Shown: positions 54,786 through 63,896 of the stretch, one piece after another | How positions within the stretch are numbered: the stretch's first letter is position 1 | How the letters are laid out: the number at the start of each line of letters is the position of its first letter | NCBI GenBank assembly: GCA_963819175.1 | Contig: CAWFVJ010000010.1 | Span: forward strand, 62,001 to 126,000 | Length of the DNA: 64,000 nucleotides | Source: CAWBRT01 sp963819175 | GTDB taxonomy: Bacteria; Acidobacteriota; Terriglobia; Terriglobales; Acidobacteriaceae | Direction of reading: 5' to 3' | Notes under the pieces: model-generated | Told to the model about the DNA's origin: nothing | What the model saw: the letters and a program-made list of their open reading frames with translations, nothing else | The model's database searches: none | Program-made: the position numbers and the translations under genes

Positions 54786-56048
54786 ATGGCCGACGAATCC
54801 AAGAACTCATCAGCCGGGAGAGAGCCGAAATCTCAGGCGAAGCCCCGCGGCTCTGGTCAGGATGAAGCCGCGTCGTCGATGTTGCGCAGCTACAACCTGC
54901 CCGATTACCGCTTGGAGCACCCGGAGTTCGAGCTGCACATGGAGACCGTGGGCGAAGAGGTGCAGTATCGGGTCGACGGGGATCTGACGGCGCCCGCACC
55001 ACCGATCCGCGAGTCGAAATATCTCAGCCGTGAGCAGTGCGTTGAGCTCTATCGCTGGATGCTTCTCAACCGGCGCATGGAATCCGCTTTGGAGACTCTC
55101 TACAAACAGTCCAAGGTCATCGGCACCGTCTACTTCGGGCTTGGGCAGGAGGCCTGCTCGTGCGCCGCCGCCTATGCGCTCGCGCCAGAGGACTGGATGG
55201 CGCCGGCATTCCGCAATCAGGGCGCGCTCATGGTGCGCGGCTTCACGCCGGCGGACATCATGCGCCAGTACATGGCCAAAGCCGATTCGCCGAGCTTTGG
55301 GCGTGACGGCGGTTTGCATTTTGGCGACACCGTGCGGCGTAATGTGTGCGCGCCTATCACGATGCTCGGTGAGATGATCTCGGTGATGGCAGGCATCTGT
55401 CTGGGCGCGCGCCTGCAGGGCCGCGACATCGCAACGCTAACTTATATCGGAGATGGCGGCCAGTCCACGGGCGTCACTTATGAGGGCTTGAACCTCGCCG
55501 CCGTACAGCGCCTTGGGGTGGTGGTGATCGTGGAGAACAACCTCTGGGGATTCTCCACGCCGTCGGACCGGCAGTTCCGCGTCAAGGACCTTGCCGAGCG
55601 CTCGATTGCCTATGGAATTCCTGGCGTAATCGTCGACGGGACCGATCCCTGCCAGATGTATGACATTACGCGAGACGCCTGCGAACGCGCGCGCCGTGGC
55701 GAAGGGCCCACGCTCATCGAGGCAAAGATGATGCGCATGAAGGGACACGCCATGCACGATGCCGCTCAGTACGTGCCTCGCCCGCTGTATGAATACTGGT
55801 TGAAGCGCGATCCCCTCGAACGCTTTCGTCAATACCTGGTGGAACGGAAGCAATGGCTCACCTCTGACGAACATGAAAAGCTGGTTGCTGAAGTCGACTC
55901 GTACGTCGAAAGCGAGCGAGCCAAGGCCGAGGCTTCGCCCATGCCCAGCCCGCAAGAGGACGCCAAGCATCAGGGCGCTTACTGCGAGGGAAACTGCCAC
56001 ACCGTGCTGCCGAAGTACGGGGAGGTGAAGTTTGGGGTAAAGGAGTAA
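54786..56048 (+). CDS. 2-oxoacid dehydrogenase E1 component, alpha subunit
   Basis: A 420-residue protein from the ATG at 54786, five bases after AGGGAGA. A low-complexity N-terminal 30 residues is followed by a thiamine-diphosphate fold with the TPP-binding GDGGQSTGVTYEGLNLAA...ENN pattern (a 30-residue span near 240-270) and DPCQMYDITRDACERAR. It resembles pyruvate and branched-chain dehydrogenase E1 alpha; which substrate cannot be set from sequence alone. With E1 beta (56324) and E2 (58211) it forms a multienzyme complex that decarboxylates a 2-oxoacid. No E3 gene is visible here. Confidence 0.92.
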   Translation: MADESKNSSAGREPKSQAKPRGSGQDEAASSMLRSYNLPDYRLEHPEFELHMETVGEEVQYRVDGDLTAPAPPIRESKYLSREQCVELYRWMLLNRRMESALETLYKQSKVIGTVYFGLGQEACSCAAAYALAPEDWMAPAFRNQGALMVRGFTPADIMRQYMAKADSPSFGRDGGLHFGDTVRRNVCAPITMLGEMISVMAGICLGARLQGRDIATLTYIGDGGQSTGVTYEGLNLAAVQRLGVVVIVENNLWGFSTPSDRQFRVKDLAERSIAYGIPGVIVDGTDPCQMYDITRDACERARRGEGPTLIEAKMMRMKGHAMHDAAQYVPRPLYEYWLKRDPLERFRQYLVERKQWLTSDEHEKLVAEVDSYVESERAKAEASPMPSPQEDAKHQGAYCEGNCHTVLPKYGEVKFGVKE

Positions 56049-56080
56049 TGGAGAACGCATGAGGGGTCTGGTTTTGCCGT

Positions 56081-56269
56081 GTCATCCTGAGCGAAGTTCG
56101 GCAAAGCCGAACGCAGTCGAAGGACCCCTATGATAAGAAGAGACAGGCGCTTCCATACAACTTGGCCAGCTCTGAGCGCGATAACTCTAGCTTGCTGGAT
56201 CTGAGCCGAGCGTGCCTTGAGAGTAGTGGTCCTTCGACTCCGCCGCTGTGCGGCTTCGCTCAGGATGAC
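56081..56269. repeat. Long inverted repeat between E1 alpha and E1 beta
   Basis: The left arm GTCATCCTGAGCGAAG...GCAGTCGAAGGACC (56081-56126) and the right arm GGTCCTTCGACT...CTTCGCTCAGGATGAC (56228-56269) are near-perfect complements around about 100 bases. The ends are the widespread GTCATCCTGAGCGAA motif. Family differs in sequence from the elements at 10190 and 32501 but has the same layout. It interrupts an otherwise compact operon and has no coding frame. Confidence 0.8.
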
Positions 56270-56323
56270 AAATGAAAGGAATACTTAAGTCTCCAGTTTG
56301 CTAATTGCTTCGGTGTAAAAGAC

Positions 56324-57298
56324 ATGCCCACGCTTACCTATCTCGAAGCGATCCGCCAGGGACTCCATGAAGAAATGGAGCGCGACTCCTCGGTATTCTG
56401 CATCGGCGAAGACATCGGGGTCTACGGGGGCGCGTTCAGAGTCACCGAAGGACTGCTCGATCGCTTTGGCGCCGAGCGGGTGATCGACACACCGATCTCC
56501 GAGATGGCTTTCGTCAACGCCGCCTTCGGCGCTTCGCTCACCGGATTGCGCCCGGTGGTCGAGTTCCAGTTTATGGACTTCATCAGTTGCGCCTTCAGTC
56601 AGATCGTCAACATGCTGGCCAAGGCGCACTATCGCTGGAACGTCGCCGTGCCAGTGGTGCTGCGCGGGCCCTCCGGCGGCGGCGTGCACGGCGGTCCCTT
56701 TCACTCGCAAAATCCCGAGACGTACTTCGCCCACGTGCCGGGGCTGAAAGTCGTCTGCCCGGCGACAGCCTATGACGCCAAAGGACTCATCAAGTCGGCG
56801 ATCCGGGACAACAATCCAGTCTGCTTTTTCGAGCACAAGTTTCTCTATCGCCGGGTGAAGGAGGACCTGCCGCTGGAGGATTACACTGTGCCGATCGGAA
56901 AGGCGCGGGTGGCGCGGGCGGGTCGTCATGTTTCTGTGGTCACTTACGCCGCCATGCTTTACGTGGCCCTGGAAGCAGCCGAAATCCTCGCCAAAGAAGG
57001 TATCGAACTGGAGGTGGTCGATCTGCGCACCCTGCTGCCGCTCGACCGGGAGACCGTAGTCGAAACCGTGCGCAAGACCAACCGCGTCATCGTGCTGCAC
57101 GAAGATACCAAGACCGGCGGCATCGCCGGTGAAATCGCCGCCTGCATCAATGAGGACGCTTTCGATGACCTCGATGCACCCATTACGCGAATTGCCGCGC
57201 GTGACACACCCGTGCCGTTTTCGCCGCCGCTCGAACGAGCCTTCTTGCCAAGCGTGGAAGATGTGGTGCGCGAAGCGCGCAGGCTGAAACGGTATTAG
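56324..57298 (+). CDS. 2-oxoacid dehydrogenase E1 component, beta subunit
   Basis: A 324-residue beta subunit of usual size. The N-terminus MPTLTYLEAIRQGLHEEM leads to FCIGEDIGVYGGAFRVTEGL, then RVIDTPISEMAFVNAAFGAS with the TPP-contacting Glu, and a C-terminal transketolase domain (EVVDLRTLLPLDRETVVETV, VLHEDTKTGGIAGEI). With the alpha subunit it makes the E1 heterotetramer. It is 275 bases downstream of E1 alpha, with an inverted repeat between. Substrate is either pyruvate or branched-chain oxoacids; both families share these motifs. Confidence 0.94.
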   Translation: MPTLTYLEAIRQGLHEEMERDSSVFCIGEDIGVYGGAFRVTEGLLDRFGAERVIDTPISEMAFVNAAFGASLTGLRPVVEFQFMDFISCAFSQIVNMLAKAHYRWNVAVPVVLRGPSGGGVHGGPFHSQNPETYFAHVPGLKVVCPATAYDAKGLIKSAIRDNNPVCFFEHKFLYRRVKEDLPLEDYTVPIGKARVARAGRHVSVVTYAAMLYVALEAAEILAKEGIELEVVDLRTLLPLDRETVVETVRKTNRVIVLHEDTKTGGIAGEIAACINEDAFDDLDAPITRIAARDTPVPFSPPLERAFLPSVEDVVREARRLKRY

Positions 57299-57473
57299 AC
57301 CGCATCACGGAAAGTGCGTGGGCCCGCACTGCGCGCACGCTGAAGCTGAATTGGGAGATAATAGTGCAGGATGCCTGGCTCAGCCGCCGGACTTGGGCCT
57401 ATGGCTGTGGTCGGCCGTGGTGCGGTTCTCGCAGTGAAGCTTTATGCTGCGCAACAAGCAAGGAGGAGCTGCG

Positions 57474-58049
57474 ATGCGAGGGTTCATTACCGGTGTGCTG
57501 CTGACCTTGGCTCTCATTCTCGGCGGGACCTATCAGTATCTTCACCTTGGCAAGTTCCCGATCGGGGCCGACAATCCACCCAGTTCAGTCGAGCGCTGGC
57601 TGGCGAACATGGCGATGGACGAGTATGTCGATCGAAACGCGCCCAAGCAGGACAACCCAATGCAACCGAATGCACAGAACCTGGCGGCCGGCGCCCGCGT
57701 CTATGAGCAGAACTGCTCTTACTGCCACGGCGGGTTGTTGCAGCGAGTCAGCCCAATGCGCACCAAGTTCAATCCCCCGGTTCCGCAAATCATCAACCAC
57801 ATTCCTGGCGATCCGGATGCCCATCTGTTCTGGGTTATCAAGCATGGCATACGGCTCACCGGTATGCCGAGCTGGGCGGGAACTCTAAGCGACAATCAGA
57901 TATGGCAGGTCACCGCCTTCGTCAAACATTCGGCGAATCTTCCTCCTGAAGCACAGGAGGCTTGGCGGCAAGCGGCTGCTCCGGCAGCGGCCAACTCAGC
58001 TCCGCCACCGGCAGCAATGCCGACGCCGGGTAGCCAATCCAAGCCGTGA
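57474..58049 (+). CDS. Membrane-anchored monohaem cytochrome c
   Basis: A 191-residue protein from the ATG at 57474, which follows AAGGAGGA by five bases. One N-terminal helix (FITGVLLTLALILGGTYQYL) anchors it. The haem site is NCSYCHGG near residue 88, with Met ligand in LTGMPSWAGTL, the class I cytochrome c arrangement. The C-terminus is an Ala/Pro-rich tail. It would carry electrons in the periplasm and needs the ResB/CcsA system. It lies between E1 beta and E2 of a 2-oxoacid dehydrogenase, an unexpected place, but in the same direction. Confidence 0.88.
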   Translation: MRGFITGVLLTLALILGGTYQYLHLGKFPIGADNPPSSVERWLANMAMDEYVDRNAPKQDNPMQPNAQNLAAGARVYEQNCSYCHGGLLQRVSPMRTKFNPPVPQIINHIPGDPDAHLFWVIKHGIRLTGMPSWAGTLSDNQIWQVTAFVKHSANLPPEAQEAWRQAAAPAAANSAPPPAAMPTPGSQSKP

Positions 58050-58210
58050 CTCCAAGCCGGCCAGATCAAAGTGCTCAGGCGCGCTGCCGAGTACCCGCTG
58101 GCAAAGGTATAATTCAACGTTTGTTCTGACTCTGTGAATCCGCAAGCGCGCCCATGCGCCGGGTTGGAGTAGGGTGGATTGCGGAACACTGCACCTGCGG
58201 AAGGAAATCT

Positions 58211-59864
58211 ATGCCAACCGATGTCATCATGCCCCAGATGGGAGAATCGATCTTCGAAGGCACGATCACCAAGTGGCTCAAACAGCCCGGTGAACGAGTG
58301 GAGCGCGATCAGCCGCTGTTTGAGATTTCCACCGATAAAGTCGATGCTGAAATCCCCGCTCCTGCCGGCGGCATTCTCAAGGAGATCAAGGCGCAGGCGG
58401 GCGCGACCGTGCAAGTGAACTCCGTGGTCGCCGTGATTGACGACTCCGGTGCAGCCGCCGGCGTTGCGCAGCCGCCAGCAGCACGCGCTGCGGCTCCCGC
58501 ACCGGCTGCGCAGCCCGTTGCGACCGGTGCCGTCGGCGCCAGCGTTGCCGGCCGGCCCGGCCACCAATGTTGTCATGCCACAGATGGGAGAATCCATCTT
58601 TGAAGGCACGATCACGCGCTGGCTGAAAAATGTGGGCGACAAAGTTACGCGCGATGAGCCGCTGTTTGAGATCTCGACCGACAAGGTCGATGCTGAAATT
58701 CCCGCCTCTGCAAGTGGTGTGCTAAGTGAAATCAAGGTTGCTGCGGGACAAACCGTCCAAGTCAACCACGTGGTCGCAGTGATTGCTGGCGAAGGCACTC
58801 CGGCGGCCGCTCAACCTTCCGCAGCGCCAGCTGGCGCGACGGCGGCGCCAGCCGAAACCGCCGCTGCTAAGCCAAAGGAAGTGGCACCGGCCGAGGCTCT
58901 CAGCGCGGAAGAGGCCGAGCGTATTCGCTCCTCGCCTCTGGTGCGGCGGCTCGCACAGGAGCATGGCGTGGATCTGCGCCGTGTGACCGGCAGCGGAAGC
59001 GGCGGGCGAATCACCAAGGAAGATATTCTGGCCTTTGTGGAGCGGGCCAAGACCACACCGGCTCAACCGCCGGCGCCGACCGTTGCCGCTACTCCCGCGC
59101 CCGCGGCGGCTCCTGCCGCAGCGCAGCCTGCGACTCCGGCAAACAAATTTGCCGGTGTTCCCGGAACCATCGAGACGATGTCGATCATGCGTCGCAGAAT
59201 CGCCGAGCACATGGTGGCATCCAAGCGCACCAGCGCTCATGTGCATGGCGTCTTCGAAATCGATTTTACCCGGATTGTGAAGCTGCGCGAGACGATGAAG
59301 AACCGGTTTCAGGAGGCGACCGGACTCAAACTCACCTACACGCCTTTCTATGCGCGCGCAGTGGCTCATGCCTTGCGAGTCTGGCCGGTGGTCAATTCGT
59401 CCATCGAAGGGGAGAACGTTCACTACAAGCGCGAGATCAATATTGGCATCGCTGTTGCGCTCGACTGGGGATTGATTGTCCCCGTCGTCAAGCATGCCGA
59501 CGAACTCAGCTTTGTCGGGCTGCAGCGGGCCATTACCGATCTCGGCGAGCGAGCGCGCGCCAAGCGATTGAAACCTGAGGATGTACAGGGTGGAACGTTT
59601 ACCATTACTAACCCGGGCATCTTCGGCGCCAAATTCGGCATGCCGATCATCAACCAGCCGCAGGTAGCGATTCTTGGAGTGGGAGCCATTTACAAGACGC
59701 CGGCGGTCATAACCGACAAAGAGGGCAACGACAGCATCGCAATTCGCTCTGTCTGCCATCTTTCCATCGGTTATGACCACCGCATCATCGACGGCGCTGT
59801 GGCCGATCAGTTCATGGTGGTATTGAAGAAGTATTTAGAGAACTGGAACGAGCCGCTGATGTGA
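58211..59864 (+). CDS. 2-oxoacid dehydrogenase E2 (dihydrolipoamide acyltransferase) with two lipoyl domains, broken by a frameshift
   Basis: The ATG at 58211, with AAGGAAAT just upstream, starts lipoyl domain 1 (VIMPQMGESIFEGTITKWL, then EISTDKVDAEIP with the lipoylated Lys). The frame is lost in the Ala/Pro linker near 58550 (repetitive GCCGGCCGGCCCGGCC). Lipoyl domain 2 (VVMPQMGESIFEGTITRWL), a peripheral-subunit-binding domain (VRRLAQEHGVDLRRVTGSG) and the catalytic domain with YDHRIIDGAVADQF follow in the other frame. A single-base indel rejoins them to about 550 residues. It transfers acyl groups to CoA. LipB at 53873 would supply its lipoyl cofactor. Confidence 0.9.
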
Positions 59865-59907
59865 TTCTTACTGCTTTACTGCTGGGGAGCGTGGCACGGG
59901 CGGCATT

Positions 59908-59933
59908 CGGCAGGCCGGGCGGCCTGCCGTTTT
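59908..59933 (+). terminator. Terminator of the 2-oxoacid dehydrogenase cluster
   Basis: CGGCAGGCC-GGGC-GGCCTGCCG is a 9-base perfect stem with a 4-base loop, followed by TTTT. It lies 44 bases after the E2 stop. Confidence 0.9.
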
Positions 59934-59988
59934 GGGCCGATTTCGATCTGTTCGATCACTTCGTAATTTTAGTTCTTCAGAATTGCAC

Positions 59989-60288
59989 CTAGTTCTCGGA
60001 GCAGGCGCTTGCCGTTGCAGGCTGAAGCGCTGGCGCCTTGCCGGCGACTGCGGCGCCTACGCTCGCAATCGCGGCATTGGCGAGTGAGGCTGCTGCGCCC
60101 GCCAAAGGTGCTGCCGCAGGATCAACAATGCTTGCGATAGCGGCCGCTGCGCTCACAGCCGTCTCTGCTGCGCTGGTCTTTGTGGAATTTTTCACGGAGG
60201 TCACAACGCTGGCCACCTCATCGACGATTTCCGGGAAGTATTCCGCCACATGTAGCATGGCAGTCTCGAACTTCTGCAAAAAGCTCAT
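59989..60288 (-). CDS. Small Ala-rich protein of the phage-tail-like module
   Basis: A 99-residue protein with a helical N-terminus (MSFLQKFETAMLHVAEYFPE) and a long Ala/Val/Ser-rich second half that could be amphipathic or membrane-active (IVDPAAAPLAGAAASLANAA). No family is recognised. It is the last gene of a minus-strand series that includes the holin-like and glucosaminidase genes, 10 bases after the gene at 60299. It may act in lysis or structure. Convergent with the E2 gene. Confidence 0.55.
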   Translation of the reverse strand: MSFLQKFETAMLHVAEYFPEIVDEVASVVTSVKNSTKTSAAETAVSAAAAIASIVDPAAAPLAGAAASLANAAIASVGAAVAGKAPALQPATASACSEN

Positions 60289-60298
60289 GGGTTCCTCG

Positions 60299-60592
60299 TT
60301 ACGGCTTTACCGCCGTTGTTGTTGAAGCAACCTGGGGTTGCTCTGTTGTTTCAAGAACAGCTTGAAGCTGCCTATTGACCTCTTTCTGAACATGATTGAG
60401 AACGATCTTGTCAACGAAGCTCACGCCAGAGTGGTTGAAATCCTTGCAGGCAACTCCAAAGCCGGCAATCAGCACGGTAATCACCACAGCCTTGGGCGTG
60501 AGGCCCGTTGGAGCCTGTTGCCAGGCGTAGAGCATTGCAAGAAGGATGCCGATTACGGTGGTCTTCCAGTTGGAGGTTAAATCTTCTGTCAT
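60299..60592 (-). CDS. Holin-like small membrane protein
   Basis: A 97-residue protein with two hydrophobic segments (TVIGILLAMLYAWQQAP and AVVITVLIAGFGVACKD) and a hydrophilic C-terminal tail of 45 residues. This is a size and layout typical of phage holins that open the membrane for an endolysin. It overlaps the upstream gene in ATGA and is in the same operon as the glucosaminidase. Confidence 0.6.
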   Translation of the reverse strand: MTEDLTSNWKTTVIGILLAMLYAWQQAPTGLTPKAVVITVLIAGFGVACKDFNHSGVSFVDKIVLNHVQKEVNRQLQAVLETTEQPQVASTTTAVKP

Positions 60593-60792
60593 TCTTGCTT
60601 CTCCTCTCGGTTAAAGAGCTTGCCCCACACTCTCCTCACAGCCCCAACGCCGGCTTTAATGTCATCGGCAGTCACAGAGACGCTTGTGCCTTCTTCGAGG
60701 CCGTCAACCTCGCCTCGCTCCGCGGGCACCACAACTTTTCTTTGAAAAAAGCGCGTCAGCTTTCCATCACGAATTGAATAAATAGTTTTCAT
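60589..60792 (-). CDS. Small protein of the phage-tail-like module
   Basis: A 67-residue protein from the ATG at 60792 (MKTIYSIRDGKLTRFFQRKV). The open frame extends further upstream but overlaps the glucosaminidase. The start overlaps the glucosaminidase stop and the stop overlaps the holin-like gene, both by ATGA. The residues EEGTSVSVTADDIKAGVGAV suggest a small beta-rich domain. Function unknown. Confidence 0.55.
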   Translation of the reverse strand: MKTIYSIRDGKLTRFFQRKVVVPAERGEVDGLEEGTSVSVTADDIKAGVGAVRRVWGKLFNREEKQE

Positions 60793-61265
60793 GCTGAGCC
60801 GAGTGCCGGGATAGCAATCTCGTCCAATGATTGCAACCGGAACCGCCCGTAGATGGCCAGGACTTTTTCGGCATACGCCGGATCGGTCGCCCAATGCTTG
60901 GCGATGGCTCGGGCGAACGCCTCCGCATTTGCCGGGCACGCTCGCGCCTCGGCGAACAAACTGCTCGTGGCGATTAGCCGGTCCCGTGCCGTGAAGCACT
61001 CTTCCATCGAGTGAAACTTCGTGAACTCGGCAGTGACTGCCTTGACCGTTCCGTTTTCAACTTCGTGCGTTGGCATTGCAACCCGGTCGTGGTTGCCGTA
61101 TGCCTTGATCCCGAAATAGTTGTTCGCCTCGCGCGAAAGTCTTGACTGTCCCCACGCGCTCTCCAGTGCGGCTTGGGCTACCGTGATTCCAGCGGGAAAT
61201 CCGCTTTTTGCCGAAGCCGCTTTTGCGGCCGCCATTGCCTGCCTCAAAAATTCGCTTCGTGTCAT
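60789..61265 (-). CDS. Glucosaminidase-type endolysin
   Basis: A 158-residue protein of the FlgJ/mannosyl-glycoprotein endo-beta-N-acetylglucosaminidase (GH73) family. The catalytic Glu lies in ITVAQAALESAWGQSRLSRE and the fold continues NNYFGIKAYGN, then HSMEECFTARDRLI. It should cleave the glycan chains of peptidoglycan. The lack of a signal peptide fits release through a holin. The ATGA overlap with the gene at 61265 and the module context support a phage lysis role, though FlgJ-like cell-wall turnover is possible. Confidence 0.85.
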   Translation of the reverse strand: MTRSEFLRQAMAAAKAASAKSGFPAGITVAQAALESAWGQSRLSREANNYFGIKAYGNHDRVAMPTHEVENGTVKAVTAEFTKFHSMEECFTARDRLIATSSLFAEARACPANAEAFARAIAKHWATDPAYAEKVLAIYGRFRLQSLDEIAIPALGSA

Positions 61266-61486
61266 CAGTGACTCACTTTCAGGTAGTCAAACGCCAGATG
61301 CGCCAGCGCAACCAGGACCGCGATTCCTCCTCCCACTCCCATCACTCTCTGCAGGAACCCTTCGTGGCGGGCGATTCTCTGCTCCAACTCCTGCATCTTT
61401 CCCTCGTTGCCGTTTCCCACGATCCAGCGCATGTGAGCTTTCAGCTCTGAAAGGTCACGTAAAACCTGTTCTTCAAATTGCGTCAT
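61265..61486 (-). CDS. Membrane-anchored coiled-coil protein (XhlA-like)
   Basis: A 73-residue protein: a coiled-coil N-terminus (MTQFEEQVLRDLSELKAHMR, then QELEQRIARHEGFLQRVM) followed by one membrane helix (GGGIAVLVALAHLAFDYL). This layout matches XhlA-type haemolysin/holin accessory proteins of phage and defective-phage lysis cassettes. It overlaps the endolysin start in ATGA and so heads the lysis operon. Confidence 0.65.
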   Translation of the reverse strand: MTQFEEQVLRDLSELKAHMRWIVGNGNEGKMQELEQRIARHEGFLQRVMGVGGGIAVLVALAHLAFDYLKVSH

Positions 61487-61591
61487 GGTTAGACCAAATT
61501 GCGAAAGGTGTATCCGCCAAAACAGCCGGGCGAACGGAGTCCTAAATTTCCCGGCGGTGATAGGGCGGACATGTTTGATTTCTCAACCGCT

Positions 61592-63896
61592 CTAATAGTC
61601 CACATGCAGGAGAGTCGCGAATCGTGAATAGTTCGGCGGAGTTGAACCGTCGAACATCCGCAAGAAGTAGTCCTGCGACGTAGCTAACTTTGGAGCGGTG
61701 AAGGTTTCAGTGGTGAATCTGCCAAGCAGGTTCCGATTCACGTTGGCTCCCCAACCCTCGTCTTTCAGCCGCACTTCGAATCCGCCGCCCGCGACCGGCG
61801 CCATCCCCGCATCGATAACAACGCTTCCGGATTGCACGGAGGTAATCTCCGCACCCGGCAAGCAAGGCACGCTGGTGCCCGCGATCTCCGTCGAATAACT
61901 CAGCGCGGGCTTCTGCGCGGTCACTCCCAGGGAGAAACTCAACTGCTGAGCGGCGTCGTTGGCGAAATCGATCGTGTACTGCGAGCACTCTTCGCCCATG
62001 CTCACGAATTGGATCTTCACTTCGCGCACGGTAGCGGTCACCTGCAAGGACTGGCTCGGCATCGCGATTGCCATCGCATCGCCTGGCCAAATGTCTTGTG
62101 CTCCAGGCAACGAATGATTCCAGCACTGGTACTGACCCGACCACGCCGTTGCTGTCGTGTCCTCCAACAGTGTGGCGGCTGCACTGCGGCATTCGTCGGA
62201 AGCTTCGTGCCGGCGGCAGCTTCACTTTCACCACCGCGCTACGCATCCCGTATCTTGTGCGCGCGCCAGCGCCGCGATGCTCCCACTGTTTTGCGCCCTC
62301 CCCTCGGCCTGTCCGCCTCCGCGATAGCTCACGACGATCACGTCGCCGTTTCCCGGCATGCTGTAGCTGTAAAACACAACTTCCGGGCTGGTCGTGATCG
62401 TCGCAAGCCGCCCCGTCGATTTTTTCGCCAATGATCTTCGAACTGCTGGCCGTCGATCCGCTCGGTGTGACTCGCACCTCCGCCGCGGCTGTCCGCTGGA
62501 TTTCCGTGTACCCCAACGTGCAGTGCAGGTCCACCGCATCGATCACCGCATAAGTGGCGAAGGCAGGCGCGTTCTTGATCTGCCCGTCAAACAGCACGGT
62601 AGGCGCCGCCAGCATGGTTGCCGGATTGGATGGATCGATCTCGCGCAATTCCATGACAACATTCAAATCCGCCGCAATCGTCGCGCCTCCAGTCCCTGAC
62701 CCGCTGGGATGCGAACCCGAATGGAACAACTGTTCGGTCCTGAACGGCTCGACACAGTAGAATCTGGTGACAAGAACATATCGATGACCTTTGGTTGTCG
62801 CCACCACCGGGCCAGTCGCAGCTCCGTTCACCAGTGCCTGTATCGTCGGAACCGTTTCCGTTCTGTGTAATTGAAAAGCCTGCCAGGCAGCTTGCCGCGC
62901 CCACGGTTCCCGCATAGAGTCCGCCCACAACGCCACGGCTCGGCGCCGTGAAACTGAATTCTCCGTGTTGCAGAACGACGGCTCCTGCCAACTCAATGTT
63001 TTCAGCCATTGCCACATAGGTTTGTCCGTCGGTTCCGGTTCCGCCGCTCACCGCCAGGTATCCGCCTGCCGGCAAAAAAGCTTGTGCCGGGTCAACCACG
63101 CTCCATGCCTGTGTCGCCAGAGCTTTCTGTGTAGTCTTCCACCAGCAGAGTGCCGCTCGCGCCCGAGTATGGGCTCTGCGACAGCGTGAACCAGTACGAA
63201 CTTCCATTGCCTTGGAAGTAATCCTTGACGTAGCGCTGCGGCTCCGAGTCGCCCAGAACCGTAATGTCGTTCACGACCCCATGCGGCTGTTGCAACGTCA
63301 GTGTGGCGTCGTTGCTTTCGGTAATCGCAACGCTCTGCGAACCGACTGGCTTGAATATCAGTTTGCTGTCGTGAATGCGATACGCCGCCCGGCACAAGGT
63401 CCCGAGTTGCGCGGCATGCTTCGACCAGTTCAGTTCGGGATCAACACTGAATGGCGCCAGCATTTCCATGGCTTGCACCCCGGACATGTCGAACACACCC
63501 GGGGCCAACTCGCTGGTGAGCGATTGCAGGATGTCTCCTCCGCAGCGGCCCACGATCGGCGCCCTGCGCGGGCAGCACCGCGCGGTCCAGCACATACTCT
63601 TCTCCTACCGCGTTCAGCAGCAAGCGGCTGATCGGCCCAGTTTGTCCGGCGCCCAGCAACTCCCGTTGCGGCGCTTGCGAGAGGTATCCGGTGAAAACCG
63701 CCGAGCCGTCTCTCCTGCGCAGCTCGACTCGCGCACCCAGCGCGGGCGCCGTGAGGTCGTTCGCGCCCGTCAGCCACACCTGCATCCCCGCCGCCTGATT
63801 GTATTTCCGCACAATCCGTGGCAGGTGTTCAGCGTCAAGAAAACCGCTGTAATCGCGGGGTCCGGCGTTATCCAGATTGTCGATCGTCAGAATCAT
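61592..63896 (-). pseudogene. Phage-tail-like protein gene with at least five frame breaks
   Basis: One long protein of about 765 residues is spread over six frames on the minus strand. The ATG at 63896 (MILTIDNLDNAGPRDYSGFL) leads to VFTGYLSQAPQRELLGAGQ. Breaks lie near 63555, 63135, 62850, 62410 and 62190. Adjoining pieces continue sensibly, for example SGTLLVEDYT to QKALATQAWSVVD and IIGEKIDG to RLATITTSPEVVFY. The end (GFEVRLKDEGWGANVNRN) ends at 61592. The N-terminus resembles tail-hub/baseplate proteins; the rest looks like a beta-rich tail protein. It is decayed or badly sequenced. The upstream gene is cut by the window edge. Confidence 0.65.
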
